Source: Minisyncoccota bacterium
GTDB lineage: Bacteria; Patescibacteriota; Minisyncoccia; Phycocordibacterales; UBA9973
Assembly (NCBI GenBank): GCA_018060905.1
Contig: JAGOVD010000004.1
Coordinates: forward strand, 1-27,832
Direction: 5' to 3'
Length of the DNA: 27,832 bases
The position numbers and the translations under genes are program-made. Numbering within the stretch: position 1 is the first letter of the stretch; every line of letters begins with the position of its first letter. The notes under the pieces were generated by a model, which had not been told where the DNA came from, did not search any database, and saw nothing but the letters and a program-made list of their open reading frames with translations. Shown here in pieces: positions 1-8,005 of this stretch.

Positions 1-1007
1 AGTGAGAGTTGATCAGGGGTAACTTCGATCGTTGCCTTGTGTTCTGCGTCGATGAGTTCCAGATCGAGCACTTTTGCAGGAGAGAGAGACTTCTGGATGA
101 ATTCTTCGGTATTTGGCGACCATTCGATGATGTCGATCTTTTCACCGCCGAGCTCGTTCATGACAGTCGAGACACGGACGCCTTTTTGTCCAACACATGA
201 TCCGACTGGATCGATGTTGCCGTCTTCTGTCCATACCGCTATCTTTGAACGACTTCCTGGTTCGCGCGCGATTGCCTTGATGACGACTACACCGCTCGCA
301 ACTTCTGGAGATTCATACGCAAAGAGTTTCTCGAGGAATTTAGGGTGCGTGCGAGAAATACGCAGGGTGATACCACGAGGAGATTCCTCGACATGGTAGA
401 GGTAGCCACGGATGCGTGCACCACGCACGTATCGCTCACCAGGGATCTGCTCGTTCGGCGGGATAACGCCAGTCGCTCGATTGAAATCCACATACACCAT
501 ACCGCGCTCTACCTTTTGGATGTGTCCACTGATGATGTCACCTTCTTTGGTACCAAATTCATCGAGGATTGAGGTGCGCTCTGCTTCACGGATACGTTGC
601 ATGATGACTTGTTTTGCGGTTTGCGCAGCAATACGTCCAAAGTCTTCTTTGGGTTCGAGTGAAAAGGCTATCTCGTCTCCAATAGCGGCATCGGTCTTCA
701 TGATGCGCGCATCGTCTAGGAGGATGTGCTTTTCTTCACTGTAGTGTTCGCGTTCGTCGGTATCACTCTCTGGTTCTTCGGTAAACCGGACGAGGGTGTC
801 ATCAACGACCGTTTTCACCTGTTCAAATGAGACAGTGCCTGCATCGAGATTGATAGATGCGCGGACGACCTGCCCCTTTTTGCCGTATTCTTTCTTGTAC
901 GCAGCGGCGAGTGACTGCTCGATTGCGTCGATGAGCTTGTCACGGCCGATACGGCGTTCTGTTTCGAGTTGTTCGAGTGCTAATTTGAGTGCTTTGATGT
1001 CTAACAT
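1..1007 (-). CDS. nusA: Transcription termination/antitermination factor NusA (3' part beyond the window)
   Basis: NusA binds RNA polymerase and nascent RNA and modulates pausing, termination and antitermination. Reading the minus strand from the ATG at 1007 gives MLDIKALKLALEQLETERRI, then the conserved N-terminal stretch AIEQSLAAAYKKEYG. An S1 domain follows at about residues 180-250 (KEGDIISGHIQKVERG, then RISRTHPKFLEKLF). The start of the first KH domain reads NIDPVGSCVGQKGVRV. The reading frame is open to base 1, so about 335 codons are visible and the C-terminus is missing. A TATAAT at 1026-1021 lies 13 nt before the ATG, which would give a leader of only about 6 nt. The gene is divergent from the pilus locus, and no rimP precedes it as it does in many bacteria. 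The family assignment is secure. Confidence 0.95.
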   Translation of the reverse strand, partial: MLDIKALKLALEQLETERRIGRDKLIDAIEQSLAAAYKKEYGKKGQVVRASINLDAGTVSFEQVKTVVDDTLVRFTEEPESDTDEREHYSEEKHILLDDARIMKTDAAIGDEIAFSLEPKEDFGRIAAQTAKQVIMQRIREAERTSILDEFGTKEGDIISGHIQKVERGMVYVDFNRATGVIPPNEQIPGERYVRGARIRGYLYHVEESPRGITLRISRTHPKFLEKLFAYESPEVASGVVVIKAIAREPGSRSKIAVWTEDGNIDPVGSCVGQKGVRVSTVMNELGGEKIDIIEWSPNTEEFIQKSLSPAKVLDLELIDAEHKATIEVTPDQLS

Positions 1008-1071
1008 ATATTTTTTTGTTATTATATTTTGCTAATGTGGTGCAAGGTATGGTGAGTTATTAACAGAAATT

Positions 1072-1085
1072 CCCGCTTTTGCGGG
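1072..1085. other. Small GC hairpin between nusA and the pilus locus
   Basis: CCCGC-TTTT-GCGGG forms a perfect 5-bp stem with a 4-nt loop between the divergent nusA and exported-protein genes. Neither strand has a proper T-run after it, so it is not a convincing terminator. It lies upstream of both promoters; its role is unknown. Confidence 0.35.
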
Positions 1086-1093
1086 ACTACTAC

Positions 1094-1123
1094 TTGCGAT
1101 TGCATTATAGCATACGGTATACT
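1094..1123 (+). promoter_or_regulatory. Promoter of the surface/pilus locus
   Basis: TTGCGA (1094-1099), an 18-nt spacer and TATACT (1118-1123) match a sigma-70-type promoter. The -10 ends 10 nt before the ATG at 1134, so the predicted 5' leader is only about 3-4 nt. Confidence 0.6.
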
Positions 1124-1133
1124 TACTATCAAT

Positions 1134-2396
1134 ATGAATACTATTTTGCATTTTGCACGATCACGAAGCCGCAACACACGCATGCTCACTGTTGCAGCAA
1201 TCGTATGTGCAATCGCGTTTTTCTTTGGTGCAGTACCGGTTACGCACGCAAGTCCAGCAGACAACATGTATGGCTACGCATGGTCAGCAAATATCGGGTG
1301 GATCAAAATGAACAACTGTACATTTGGTGGGGCATGTACAGGCGTAAACTATGGGGTGAATGTTGAGCCAACAGGGAGTGTCCGTACGATACGCGGCTAT
1401 GCATGGTCAGCAAATATCGGCTGGATAAGTTTCGAACCCGCTGCTACGAGCGGATGTCCGGATACGAATCCTGATGACCCAAACTGTCAGGCGCGTTTGG
1501 ATATTGCTTCAAGTAGAATGAAGGGGTGGGCACGTGCATGTTCTGTGTTTGCCGGCACTTCTTGTTCTGGAACAGTGATGCTCCCTCAAAATACAGGAGG
1601 ATGGGACGGTTTCATTTCGCTCGCCGATAGCGATACTTCTGATGATGCACCGTTCGGTATCCGGTTTGACACGATCGATCCAAACAACCCCAACTACCTC
1701 GATATGAGTGGATTTGCTTGGGGGTCTACTGTGGTTGGATGGGTTGATTTCTCACAGGTAAAATACCGACCAACTGAAGTATACGAGTGTAGTGATGATA
1801 TCGATAACCTCGATACCGAAGATACTCTTATAGACATCGAAGACCCAGGTTGCCACACTGATGGCGATCCTCTCAACGATGCTAGTTATGACCCATATGA
1901 TCCAAGCGAGCAAAACAGTTGCCTCCCAGGTCAGCCATGTTGGTGTCTAGATCCAGCGCATGCAGGTGATGATGAGTGTAAAGAGCGTTGTGAGGTAAAA
2001 CCTTGGCTCCCTGAGTGTCAGGGCCCGTGTGAACAGGGAGATGATTGTTGGTGCGAGAACCCTGCGAACTATGGCACGAAGGAGTGTCAAGATCTCTGTA
2101 AGGAAGACATGCCACCAGCGTATTGTGCTGATGAATGTTCTACCGTAGGTTCTGTGTGTTGGTGCACTACACACGAAGATCCAATCTGTGATATTTGTAC
2201 TGACCCAAATACCTGTCCTGGTGGAGGGACAGGTCAGTGCACCAATATTCCAGATGATATAGAGGTTCAAGTAGGAATGACAACCCCTCCAAGTCGTCCA
2301 TACCGCAAGCTTCCCGATGGGAGATGTCTCTGCGTCGCAGGGTATGTTCTCGACAGTAAGTATATCTGCGTGAAGCCAGAGTATAATGAATTTTAA
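1134..2396 (+). CDS. Secreted Cys-rich protein with GYAWSANIGWI repeats
   Basis: This 420-residue protein has a Sec-type signal peptide (basic start, hydrophobic stretch around residues 20-36, likely cleavage after THA). Two near-identical GYAWSANIGWI motifs lie at residues 47-57 and 88-98, and a diverged copy (GFAWGSTVVGWVDF) starts near residue 193. The C-terminal half is very rich in Cys. It repeats a module built on CWC (residues 269-271, 305-307 and 342-344) followed, in the first two copies, by PA-x-x-G-x-x-EC and a further Cys. This suggests a disulfide-stabilised or metal-binding extracellular rod. GYAWSxNIGWI-type repeats recur in exported proteins of Parcubacteria (family knowledge); their function is not known to me. 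It is the first gene of a run ending in pilB-pilC and pseudopilins, so a pilus- or surface-associated role is inferred from position only. Confidence 0.7.
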   Translation: MNTILHFARSRSRNTRMLTVAAIVCAIAFFFGAVPVTHASPADNMYGYAWSANIGWIKMNNCTFGGACTGVNYGVNVEPTGSVRTIRGYAWSANIGWISFEPAATSGCPDTNPDDPNCQARLDIASSRMKGWARACSVFAGTSCSGTVMLPQNTGGWDGFISLADSDTSDDAPFGIRFDTIDPNNPNYLDMSGFAWGSTVVGWVDFSQVKYRPTEVYECSDDIDNLDTEDTLIDIEDPGCHTDGDPLNDASYDPYDPSEQNSCLPGQPCWCLDPAHAGDDECKERCEVKPWLPECQGPCEQGDDCWCENPANYGTKECQDLCKEDMPPAYCADECSTVGSVCWCTTHEDPICDICTDPNTCPGGGTGQCTNIPDDIEVQVGMTTPPSRPYRKLPDGRCLCVAGYVLDSKYICVKPEYNEF

Positions 2397-2398
2397 TG

Positions 2399-2404
2399 TA
2401 TACT
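2399..2404 (+). promoter_or_regulatory. -10 element for the 2412 gene
   Basis: TATACT straddles the end of the preceding gene's 3' region and ends 7 nt before the ATG at 2412, which predicts a leaderless transcript. Confidence 0.5.
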
Positions 2405-2411
2405 TATATAT

Positions 2412-2744
2412 ATGAATGAAGGAGATACAACAATACCAGTAGTACGCAGTACTGAAACCCCTGTAGAAAGTATGAGCACCGAGCACAATCGCCGAGCACT
2501 CCTTTTCGCACTCGGCCTCATTGTTGTGATCGGTGCCGTATTTGCCTATGTGTATGTCTACAAGAAAGGTATGACACAAAGCCCCGAAGAAGTAGAACAG
2601 CTTCTTCGAGGAGTATCTGTTCCTGTAACTACAACAAGTGAAGAGCAGGCAGCTATGATCAATGCACTGAAGCAAACACCCCCTACACAACCAGAACTAA
2701 CATCAACGGAGCGAGAGTCCGCACTTAACCAGTTACGTCAATAA
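2412..2744 (+). CDS. Small single-pass membrane protein of unknown function
   Basis: This 110-residue protein has an N-terminal tail of about 28 residues, one transmembrane segment (about residues 29-50, ALLFALGLIVVIGAVFAYVY) and a polar tail of about 60 residues rich in Gln, Thr and Glu. No signal peptidase site is obvious, and the KK after the helix suggests a membrane anchor. I recognise no domain. It sits 15 nt after the Cys-rich exported protein and 8 nt before the first of three paralogous exported proteins, so it is probably part of the same surface locus. The start follows a TATACT-N7-ATG arrangement. Confidence 0.6.
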   Translation: MNEGDTTIPVVRSTETPVESMSTEHNRRALLFALGLIVVIGAVFAYVYVYKKGMTQSPEEVEQLLRGVSVPVTTTSEEQAAMINALKQTPPTQPELTSTERESALNQLRQ

Positions 2745-2752
2745 CCATATAT

Positions 2753-3580
2753 ATGAAAAAACACACCATCACATCAGCACTCATTGTATTCGGATTCCTT
2801 ATTGGACTTGCGACAATATCTGGTGCTTCGGTGACGAACTTTACGACCTATCAAAATCCAGTCGCCGGACCAACCGAAGACAGCAAAGAAGCGGTACCTA
2901 TCACAATCGGATCGATTGATCAGGTAAAAGATGCTGCACTCACGCTCCAAAGTACGTTTGAAGCTCGAGGGAATGCATGGTTTCGTGGTAACACCTACAT
3001 CAAAGGCTTCGTAGCGGGCGCAAACCCAAATGTTCTCGGATCAGTCATTAGTTTTGGGGGGACAGGTAACACGGTGTCTGTTGATGCGACGGGGAGCGCG
3101 ACGATAGATGAAGATTTTCAAACAGCAAGTCTCGCTACGGGAGGGGAAGTGTGTGCAGATATCAACGGTACGCTCAAGATTTGTCCTCCAGATATTTCAC
3201 CAGAGTGTCAGCCGGGATATGTCTTGATCAACGGACAGTGCGTGCTCGATACTACCTGTGCGGCAAATCTCGCCTTTGTCGGAAATGCTCGTTGGGGAAG
3301 GGTGACGTATACGGGACTATCACCAGCACACCCAGCGTTTACGGTCACGGTCACACTTATTGGAAAGGCAACGCCAGAAGTGGCAACTGGGATTGAGCGA
3401 AATATCACGTATACAATGCCATCAAATAGTACTATTAGCTATGACGATACGGGACAGAGCTGTGGTACCGGTATCGGGTGTGAGGTCAACGATCCGTTCG
3501 GATTTTATGACGGCTACGTGTCAGCGGTTACTCCGGTAATGATGCCGGGAGGTAGGGTTTGTGTCGAACAGCATCCGTAA
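2753..3580 (+). CDS. Exported protein, copy A of a three-gene tandem family, with a C-terminal extension
   Basis: This 275-residue protein has a clear signal peptide (MKKHTITSALIVFGFLIGLA). Residues from about 45 to 145 match the two following genes in order: P-I-x-x-GSxDQ, a segment around A-x-x-NAxF and Y-I-x-G-x-V-x-G, S-V-I-S-FGGT, and a C-terminal EVCADINGTLKIC. Only this copy continues for about 130 residues with more Cys (PECQPGYVLINGQCVLD, then SCGTGIGC) and a beta-rich stretch. No known domain is recognised. It lacks a prepilin cleavage site, so it is predicted to be a Sec-exported, disulfide-containing surface or periplasm-equivalent protein rather than a pilin. Confidence 0.65.
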   Translation: MKKHTITSALIVFGFLIGLATISGASVTNFTTYQNPVAGPTEDSKEAVPITIGSIDQVKDAALTLQSTFEARGNAWFRGNTYIKGFVAGANPNVLGSVISFGGTGNTVSVDATGSATIDEDFQTASLATGGEVCADINGTLKICPPDISPECQPGYVLINGQCVLDTTCAANLAFVGNARWGRVTYTGLSPAHPAFTVTVTLIGKATPEVATGIERNITYTMPSNSTISYDDTGQSCGTGIGCEVNDPFGFYDGYVSAVTPVMMPGGRVCVEQHP

Positions 3581-3601
3581 TATATTTAGTATCTATACAG
3601 T

Positions 3602-4075
3602 ATGAAACACATGATATTCAAAAATCTATCCATCCTTGCTCTCGGTATTGTCCTCGCTGTGGGTGCGCAGTATGCTCACGCAACGATTGGGTCTCCGAGT
3701 ATGCCGAGCAATTTCTCAGCGGGCAACAACACGCTGTTACCTATTAACGTTGGTTTTACGAGTCAATCAAAAGGAACAGGAGATCTCGGAGGACTATCGG
3801 TCAAAGAGCTTCTCGTTCTCATGAGTGCGCAAATGCAAAAGAGTGTTTTCTTTGAAGGGATAGTGCATGGGCAGCAGATAACACCAGGAGCAGAGTCGAC
3901 TGTCCGTTTTGGACTCACTCAGTTTGACGTCGATGCAGTGATTACGGGAGGATTTGCAACACGACTTCAAATGCAATCAACAGGACCAGATTCAAACTTA
4001 GTGCATTCAGGACCAGAGCTTCGCAAGGTATGTGCTGAGGCGGGGACTGGGATTTTAATTCTTTGCGCACAATAA
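3602..4075 (+). CDS. Exported protein, copy B of the tandem family
   Basis: This 157-residue protein has a signal peptide ending near QYAHA. It shares the family outline LLPINVG...SQ, GDLGGLSVKELL, FFEGIVHG, STVRFG, and the terminal pattern KVCAEAGTGILILC. It is the most diverged of the three copies and ends two residues after the last conserved Cys. There is no Shine-Dalgarno sequence; the ATG lies 21 nt after the previous stop in an AT-rich spacer. Function is unknown. The paired terminal Cys residues suggest one disulfide per protein. Confidence 0.6.
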   Translation: MKHMIFKNLSILALGIVLAVGAQYAHATIGSPSMPSNFSAGNNTLLPINVGFTSQSKGTGDLGGLSVKELLVLMSAQMQKSVFFEGIVHGQQITPGAESTVRFGLTQFDVDAVITGGFATRLQMQSTGPDSNLVHSGPELRKVCAEAGTGILILCAQ

Positions 4076-4080
4076 ATACT

Positions 4081-4518
4081 ATGACCACTCTAAAACAAAC
4101 ACTCGGTACCAATATTCGAATCATTACCCTTGGTGTACTACTTGCGCTTGGTGCAAGCTATGTCCACGCAGCATGGAGTGAGCCTACTGCTAGTACTGTT
4201 CCCAGTGGTACCTATGTACATATCCCAATTAACACAGGCTCTGTGGATCAGACGCGAAACGGAGATCTTCATGTCGGAACCTTTATGGCTGAGTCTAACG
4301 CGCAATTTGACCAAAATCTTTTCTTGGCAGGTGTTGTGCGTGGTGGGACACCTTCAGATGTGAATTCAACCGTTTCATTTGGGGGGACCGATACGGTCAA
4401 CATCGTTGGTACTGGTGGTATCAATGCGACGAGCTACCTTCGCTCCGATCTTTTGGCGAACAATAATTCAAAAGAAGTGTGCGCTACCCCCGAAGGAGTA
4501 CTGGTCTTGTGTAACTAG
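4081..4518 (+). CDS. Exported protein, copy C of the tandem family
   Basis: This 145-residue protein has a signal peptide (IITLGVLLALGASYVHA), then IPINTGSVDQTRNGDLHVG, NAQFDQNLFLAGVVRG, NSTVSFGGTDTVNI and a terminal KEVCATPEGVLVLC. It aligns with copy A almost end to end apart from A's extension. The ATG at 4081 follows the preceding stop by 5 nt; an in-frame ATG at 4063 lies inside copy B and would add six residues before the basic start, so it is less likely. The next gene is pilB, 38 nt away with its own promoter. Confidence 0.6.
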   Translation: MTTLKQTLGTNIRIITLGVLLALGASYVHAAWSEPTASTVPSGTYVHIPINTGSVDQTRNGDLHVGTFMAESNAQFDQNLFLAGVVRGGTPSDVNSTVSFGGTDTVNIVGTGGINATSYLRSDLLANNNSKEVCATPEGVLVLCN

Positions 4519-4544
4519 GTGCGAGAGAGTTTTTTATTGCATGC

Positions 4545-4550
4545 TACACT
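4545..4550 (+). promoter_or_regulatory. Extended -10 element of pilB
   Basis: TGCTACACT (hexamer TACACT at 4545-4550) ends exactly 6 nt before the pilB ATG at 4557, predicting a leaderless pilB transcript. Confidence 0.6.
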
Positions 4551-4556
4551 GTAGCT

Positions 4557-6308
4557 ATGATTGTTGATGAGCTGAAATTGCGTAACATGTTGCTCGATAC
4601 AAATATTGTGTCGCTCGATGATTTGGCGCAGTTTGATGCAGAGCGCAAGAGCACACCACAAACGCTCTCTGAATTTATTCTCAAAAATGGCAAGGTCAAA
4701 GAAAGTGAAGTAAAACGTCTTGAGGCGTATGTTCTCGGTATTCCGTTTATAGGGCTTGTCACAGAAAAAATCCCGCACGAAGTACTCTCGCTTATTCCGG
4801 AACCTATTGCTCGCAAATACAACGTCGTCGCATATCGCAAGCAGGGTGCAGATCTCGAGATTGCATTGTTGGATATTGGGAACCTCGCTGCGATTGACTT
4901 CATCAAAAAGAAAACTGGTCTTCGGATTAAACCACGGATGACTGACTCCGAATCCATCAAGTCAGTTCTCCAGCAGTATAAAAAAACTCTGCAAGCTGAG
5001 TTTGATGCAATCATCCAAAAAGAAGCCCCTGCACTCGCAAAGCTCGATGAATCAACCAATGGCGAGGTGAGCGAGCATGATCTCAAGGAGATGGCAGAAG
5101 AGTTGCCAGTCGTTAAAATAGTCGACTCGCTGATTTCTCATGCGATTACCCAGGGTGCATCTGACGTACATATTGAACCAGGAGAACACGACCTCATCGT
5201 ACGGTATCGTATTGATGGTATTTTGCACGATGCAATGGTGCTTCCCAAAGACTCAGGAAATGCAATCACTGCACGTATCAAAGTGCTTTCGAATCTGAAG
5301 CTCGATGAAAAACGACTCCCACAGGATGGGCGATTTAAGATCGTGCTTGATGAACAACCCGTATCGTTTCGTGTCTCTACACTGCCAACCTACTACGGTG
5401 AAAAAACTGTTGTTCGTATACTGCGCGAATCATCTCACGGGTTTACTCTCGAGGGACTTGGATTTCATGGGGAAGGACTGGAGGAGATCCATGCAGGACT
5501 TCAACAACACTCTGGTATCGTGCTTGCCTCTGGGCCAACAGGATCAGGAAAGACGACGACGCTCTACACCCTGCTCGATATTTTAAATACACCTACGGTC
5601 AACATCTCCACGGTCGAAGATCCTATCGAGTATCAGATGCCGCGCATCAACCAGACGCAGGTCAAGAGTGATATTGGTATGACATTTGCAAACGGGCTCC
5701 GTGCACTTTTGCGACAAGACCCCAACATCATCATGGTCGGTGAGATTCGTGATGGCGAGACAGCATCGCTTGCAGTGAATGCAGCACTGACAGGACACTT
5801 GGTGCTCTCAACGATTCACACCAACTCTGCAGCGGGGGCCATACCGAGACTTGTCGATATGGGGGTTGAGCCATTTCTCATCGTCTCTACCGCAAAGACG
5901 ATCATCGCTCAGCGTCTCGTTCGTCGACTGACGAATGCCAAAGAGCAGTATTTCCTCTCTGATACAGAGTACAAGGCGCTCGAGAAAATAGTTGATATGG
6001 ATCGTATGATGGATTTTTTGATTGCAGAAAAAATCATGAAAAAGGGTACGAAATGGAAAGACGTGGCATTTTATAAACAAAAGAAAAGCGAAGAGAGTGA
6101 TGATGGGTTCAAGGGCCGTATCGGTATCCACGAAGTCTTGAAAGTGAGTACCGCTGTCAAAGAAATCATTCTTCGCTCAGGGACGTCTGATGAAATCGAA
6201 ACACAGGCAAAGGCGGAAGGTATGATGACTATGCTCGAAGATGGGATCTTCCAAGCGGTCCAAGGTAAGACAACGCTCGAAGAAGTTCTCCGCGTGGTGA
6301 GTGAATAG
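4557..6308 (+). CDS. pilB: Type IV pilus assembly ATPase PilB (GspE family)
   Basis: PilB is the cytoplasmic hexameric ATPase that powers pilus extension through PilC. The 583-residue protein has an N-terminal GSPII_E/MshEN-like domain (about 1-150). The ATPase core carries the Walker A motif GPTGSGKT at 326-333, the Asp-box and Walker B region (DPNIIMVGEIRD, from residue 388) and the His box TGHLVLSTIHTNSA. Near the C-terminus GFKGRIGIHEVL is conserved. The tetra-cysteine zinc site usual in PilB/GspE (CxxC...CxxC before GYKGRxGIxE) is absent; the whole protein contains no Cys. pilC follows 23 nt downstream under its own -10. No PilT retraction ATPase is in the window. Confidence 0.95.
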   Translation: MIVDELKLRNMLLDTNIVSLDDLAQFDAERKSTPQTLSEFILKNGKVKESEVKRLEAYVLGIPFIGLVTEKIPHEVLSLIPEPIARKYNVVAYRKQGADLEIALLDIGNLAAIDFIKKKTGLRIKPRMTDSESIKSVLQQYKKTLQAEFDAIIQKEAPALAKLDESTNGEVSEHDLKEMAEELPVVKIVDSLISHAITQGASDVHIEPGEHDLIVRYRIDGILHDAMVLPKDSGNAITARIKVLSNLKLDEKRLPQDGRFKIVLDEQPVSFRVSTLPTYYGEKTVVRILRESSHGFTLEGLGFHGEGLEEIHAGLQQHSGIVLASGPTGSGKTTTLYTLLDILNTPTVNISTVEDPIEYQMPRINQTQVKSDIGMTFANGLRALLRQDPNIIMVGEIRDGETASLAVNAALTGHLVLSTIHTNSAAGAIPRLVDMGVEPFLIVSTAKTIIAQRLVRRLTNAKEQYFLSDTEYKALEKIVDMDRMMDFLIAEKIMKKGTKWKDVAFYKQKKSEESDDGFKGRIGIHEVLKVSTAVKEIILRSGTSDEIETQAKAEGMMTMLEDGIFQAVQGKTTLEEVLRVVSE

Positions 6309-6319
6309 CGTTAATTTGC

Positions 6320-6325
6320 TACACT
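6320..6325 (+). promoter_or_regulatory. Extended -10 element of pilC
   Basis: TGCTACACT (hexamer at 6320-6325) followed by exactly 6 nt and the pilC ATG at 6332. It is almost identical to the pilB arrangement. Confidence 0.6.
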
Positions 6326-6331
6326 ATACAT

Positions 6332-7540
6332 ATGAAGTTTATCTATAAAGGTCGAGATACATCCGGCACTATTGTTTCGGGGAGTATTGTTGCAAATGAT
6401 AAAGCGGAAGCGATTGTAAGTATTCGTGATACTGGGATAGTACCCATGACCGTTGATCAAAAAGATGGGTTTTCATTTACCGGCTCCATTACATTGTTCA
6501 AGCGAGTCAAGTTGTCGGAGAAAATCATATTTACAAAGAATATTTCTGGCATGCTTCGAGCGGGGTTGCCACTCTCTCGGTCATTGGAAGTCCTCACAAA
6601 ACAGACAACGAATGTCTATTTCAAAAGTGTCATCGCAACCCTGCTTGATACCATCGATAAAGGAGGTACATTTTCTGATGGTCTGGCAAAATTCCCTAAA
6701 GTTTTTTCATCACTTTTCGTTGCGATGGTACGTGCGGGAGAAGAATCGGGAGGTATGCCCAACGCGCTTTCGGAGATTGGACTTAATCTCGAGAAGAGCT
6801 ATGCGCTTAATCGGAAGGTCAAAAGCGCTCTCATGTATCCGCTTATCATCATCAGCGCCATCGTTCTCATTGCTATATTGATGTTTATTTATGTGGTGCC
6901 AACTCTCATCAAGACATTTAAAGAGTTGGGCACTGAGTTGCCTACTTCGACCAAGATTGTTGTTGGTATTAGTGATCTCATCAGTAACCATCTCGGGCTC
7001 TTGGCTATCGGGCTCGCTGTATTTGTCGGAGGTATATATATGGCATTTCGATTGCCGCAGACTCGGCGCATGATTGATTATGTAAGTGTCCATGCGCCCG
7101 TATTGGGAGTGCTTGTCCAAGAGATCAATGCAGCGCGTACTGCGAGAACATTTTCATCTCTCCTTACTTCAGGAGTGAGTATTAGCCGCGCGATTGTTAT
7201 TACCCAAGAGGTTGTGCAAAATAGCTACTACAAAAGTATTCTTGCCGAAGTCCAAGCAGCCGTAGAAAAAGGGGAACCTATGTCCGGAGTATTCAAGCGC
7301 TATACGAAATTTTATCCGGTCATGGTAGGAGAAATGATGGAAGTCGGTGAAGAGACCGGAAAACTCTCGGGTATGTTGTTAGATATTGCGAATTTTTATG
7401 AAGGAGAAGTGGATGCCAAGACCAAAGACCTCTCTACTATCATTGAGCCGGTACTCATGATATTCATTGGGGCAGGTGTTGGATTTTTTGCGGTGTCGAT
7501 GCTCTCTCCGATGTACTCTATTATGGATAGTATTCAATAG
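6332..7540 (+). CDS. pilC: Type IV pilus inner-membrane platform protein PilC (T2SS F family)
   Basis: PilC is the polytopic membrane platform that couples PilB ATP hydrolysis to pilin polymerisation. At 402 residues the length is normal. It shows the N-terminal FIYKGRDTSGTIVSG, then two repeated T2SSF domains (about 65-190 and 270-390), each with the family pattern (RAGLPLSRSLEVL...GGTFSDGLAKFP...GEESGGMP; SGVSISRAIVIT...GEPMSGVF...GEETGKLSGML). Membrane segments lie near residues 165-190, 215-240 and 370-395. The next gene begins 2 nt after the stop, so pilC and the four pseudopilin genes are very likely cotranscribed. Confidence 0.95.
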   Translation: MKFIYKGRDTSGTIVSGSIVANDKAEAIVSIRDTGIVPMTVDQKDGFSFTGSITLFKRVKLSEKIIFTKNISGMLRAGLPLSRSLEVLTKQTTNVYFKSVIATLLDTIDKGGTFSDGLAKFPKVFSSLFVAMVRAGEESGGMPNALSEIGLNLEKSYALNRKVKSALMYPLIIISAIVLIAILMFIYVVPTLIKTFKELGTELPTSTKIVVGISDLISNHLGLLAIGLAVFVGGIYMAFRLPQTRRMIDYVSVHAPVLGVLVQEINAARTARTFSSLLTSGVSISRAIVITQEVVQNSYYKSILAEVQAAVEKGEPMSGVFKRYTKFYPVMVGEMMEVGEETGKLSGMLLDIANFYEGEVDAKTKDLSTIIEPVLMIFIGAGVGFFAVSMLSPMYSIMDSIQ

Positions 7541-7542
7541 AT

Positions 7543-8004
7543 ATGCATTTCCCTTATACAAAACAGTCGGGAGTAAGCGCACTCGAGCTCATTGTAGTGG
7601 TTGCAGTCATTGGCCTACTCATTGCAGTTGTTGTGATCCCGCTTTCTAGTTTTCGACAACAGCAGGCACTTCAAAATAGTACCAATGCGGTCGTTGCAGT
7701 CCTGCAGGACGCTCGTACTAAAACATTGGCGGCGGTGGGGAACACGGCGTATGGTGTTCGTATTGAAAGTGATCGCATTATACTTTTTACTGGGACTACC
7801 TATAGTAGTGGTGCGAGTACAAACGAAGCAGTTAGCCTCGAGACCCCTGTTAGTGCCGCATGGTCGCTTGGTGGAGGAAGTACTATTTTATTTGCGCGAC
7901 TTACCGGAACAGCAAGTGCAAGTGGTACAATAACACTGAGTCTCCCTGACGGAACATCACGTATTGTTACGGTCACTTCATCGGGGACTATAACTCGCAA
8001 CTAA
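7543..8004 (+). CDS. Pseudopilin, GspH/FimT-like
   Basis: This 153-residue protein has a type III (prepilin) signal: the short basic leader MHFPYTKQSG is cut after Gly, and the mature protein begins VSALELIVVVAVIGLL, with the invariant Glu at +5 and a hydrophobic helix. The remaining C-terminal domain is small, Thr/Ser/Gly-rich and probably beta-stranded. It is the first of four pilin-like genes in a row (order resembling GspH-I-J-K or FimT-PilV-PilW-PilX). The GspH/FimT label rests on position and length; the pseudopilin call itself is solid. Confidence 0.8.
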   Translation: MHFPYTKQSGVSALELIVVVAVIGLLIAVVVIPLSSFRQQQALQNSTNAVVAVLQDARTKTLAAVGNTAYGVRIESDRIILFTGTTYSSGASTNEAVSLETPVSAAWSLGGGSTILFARLTGTASASGTITLSLPDGTSRIVTVTSSGTITRN

Positions 8005-8005
8005 T

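Noticed and set aside
37..1035. Plus-strand open frames across the first kilobase
   Set aside because: They are shadows of minus-strand nusA; their translations lack family similarity while nusA matches throughout.
1072..1085. Terminator between nusA and the pilus locus
   Set aside because: Only a 5-bp stem without a T-run, located upstream of both divergent genes where no transcript needs to end.
1947..2690. A 247-residue minus-strand open frame
   Set aside because: It covers the signal-peptide and membrane genes on the plus strand, has an odd Cys/Tyr/His-rich composition, and no promoter or family motif.
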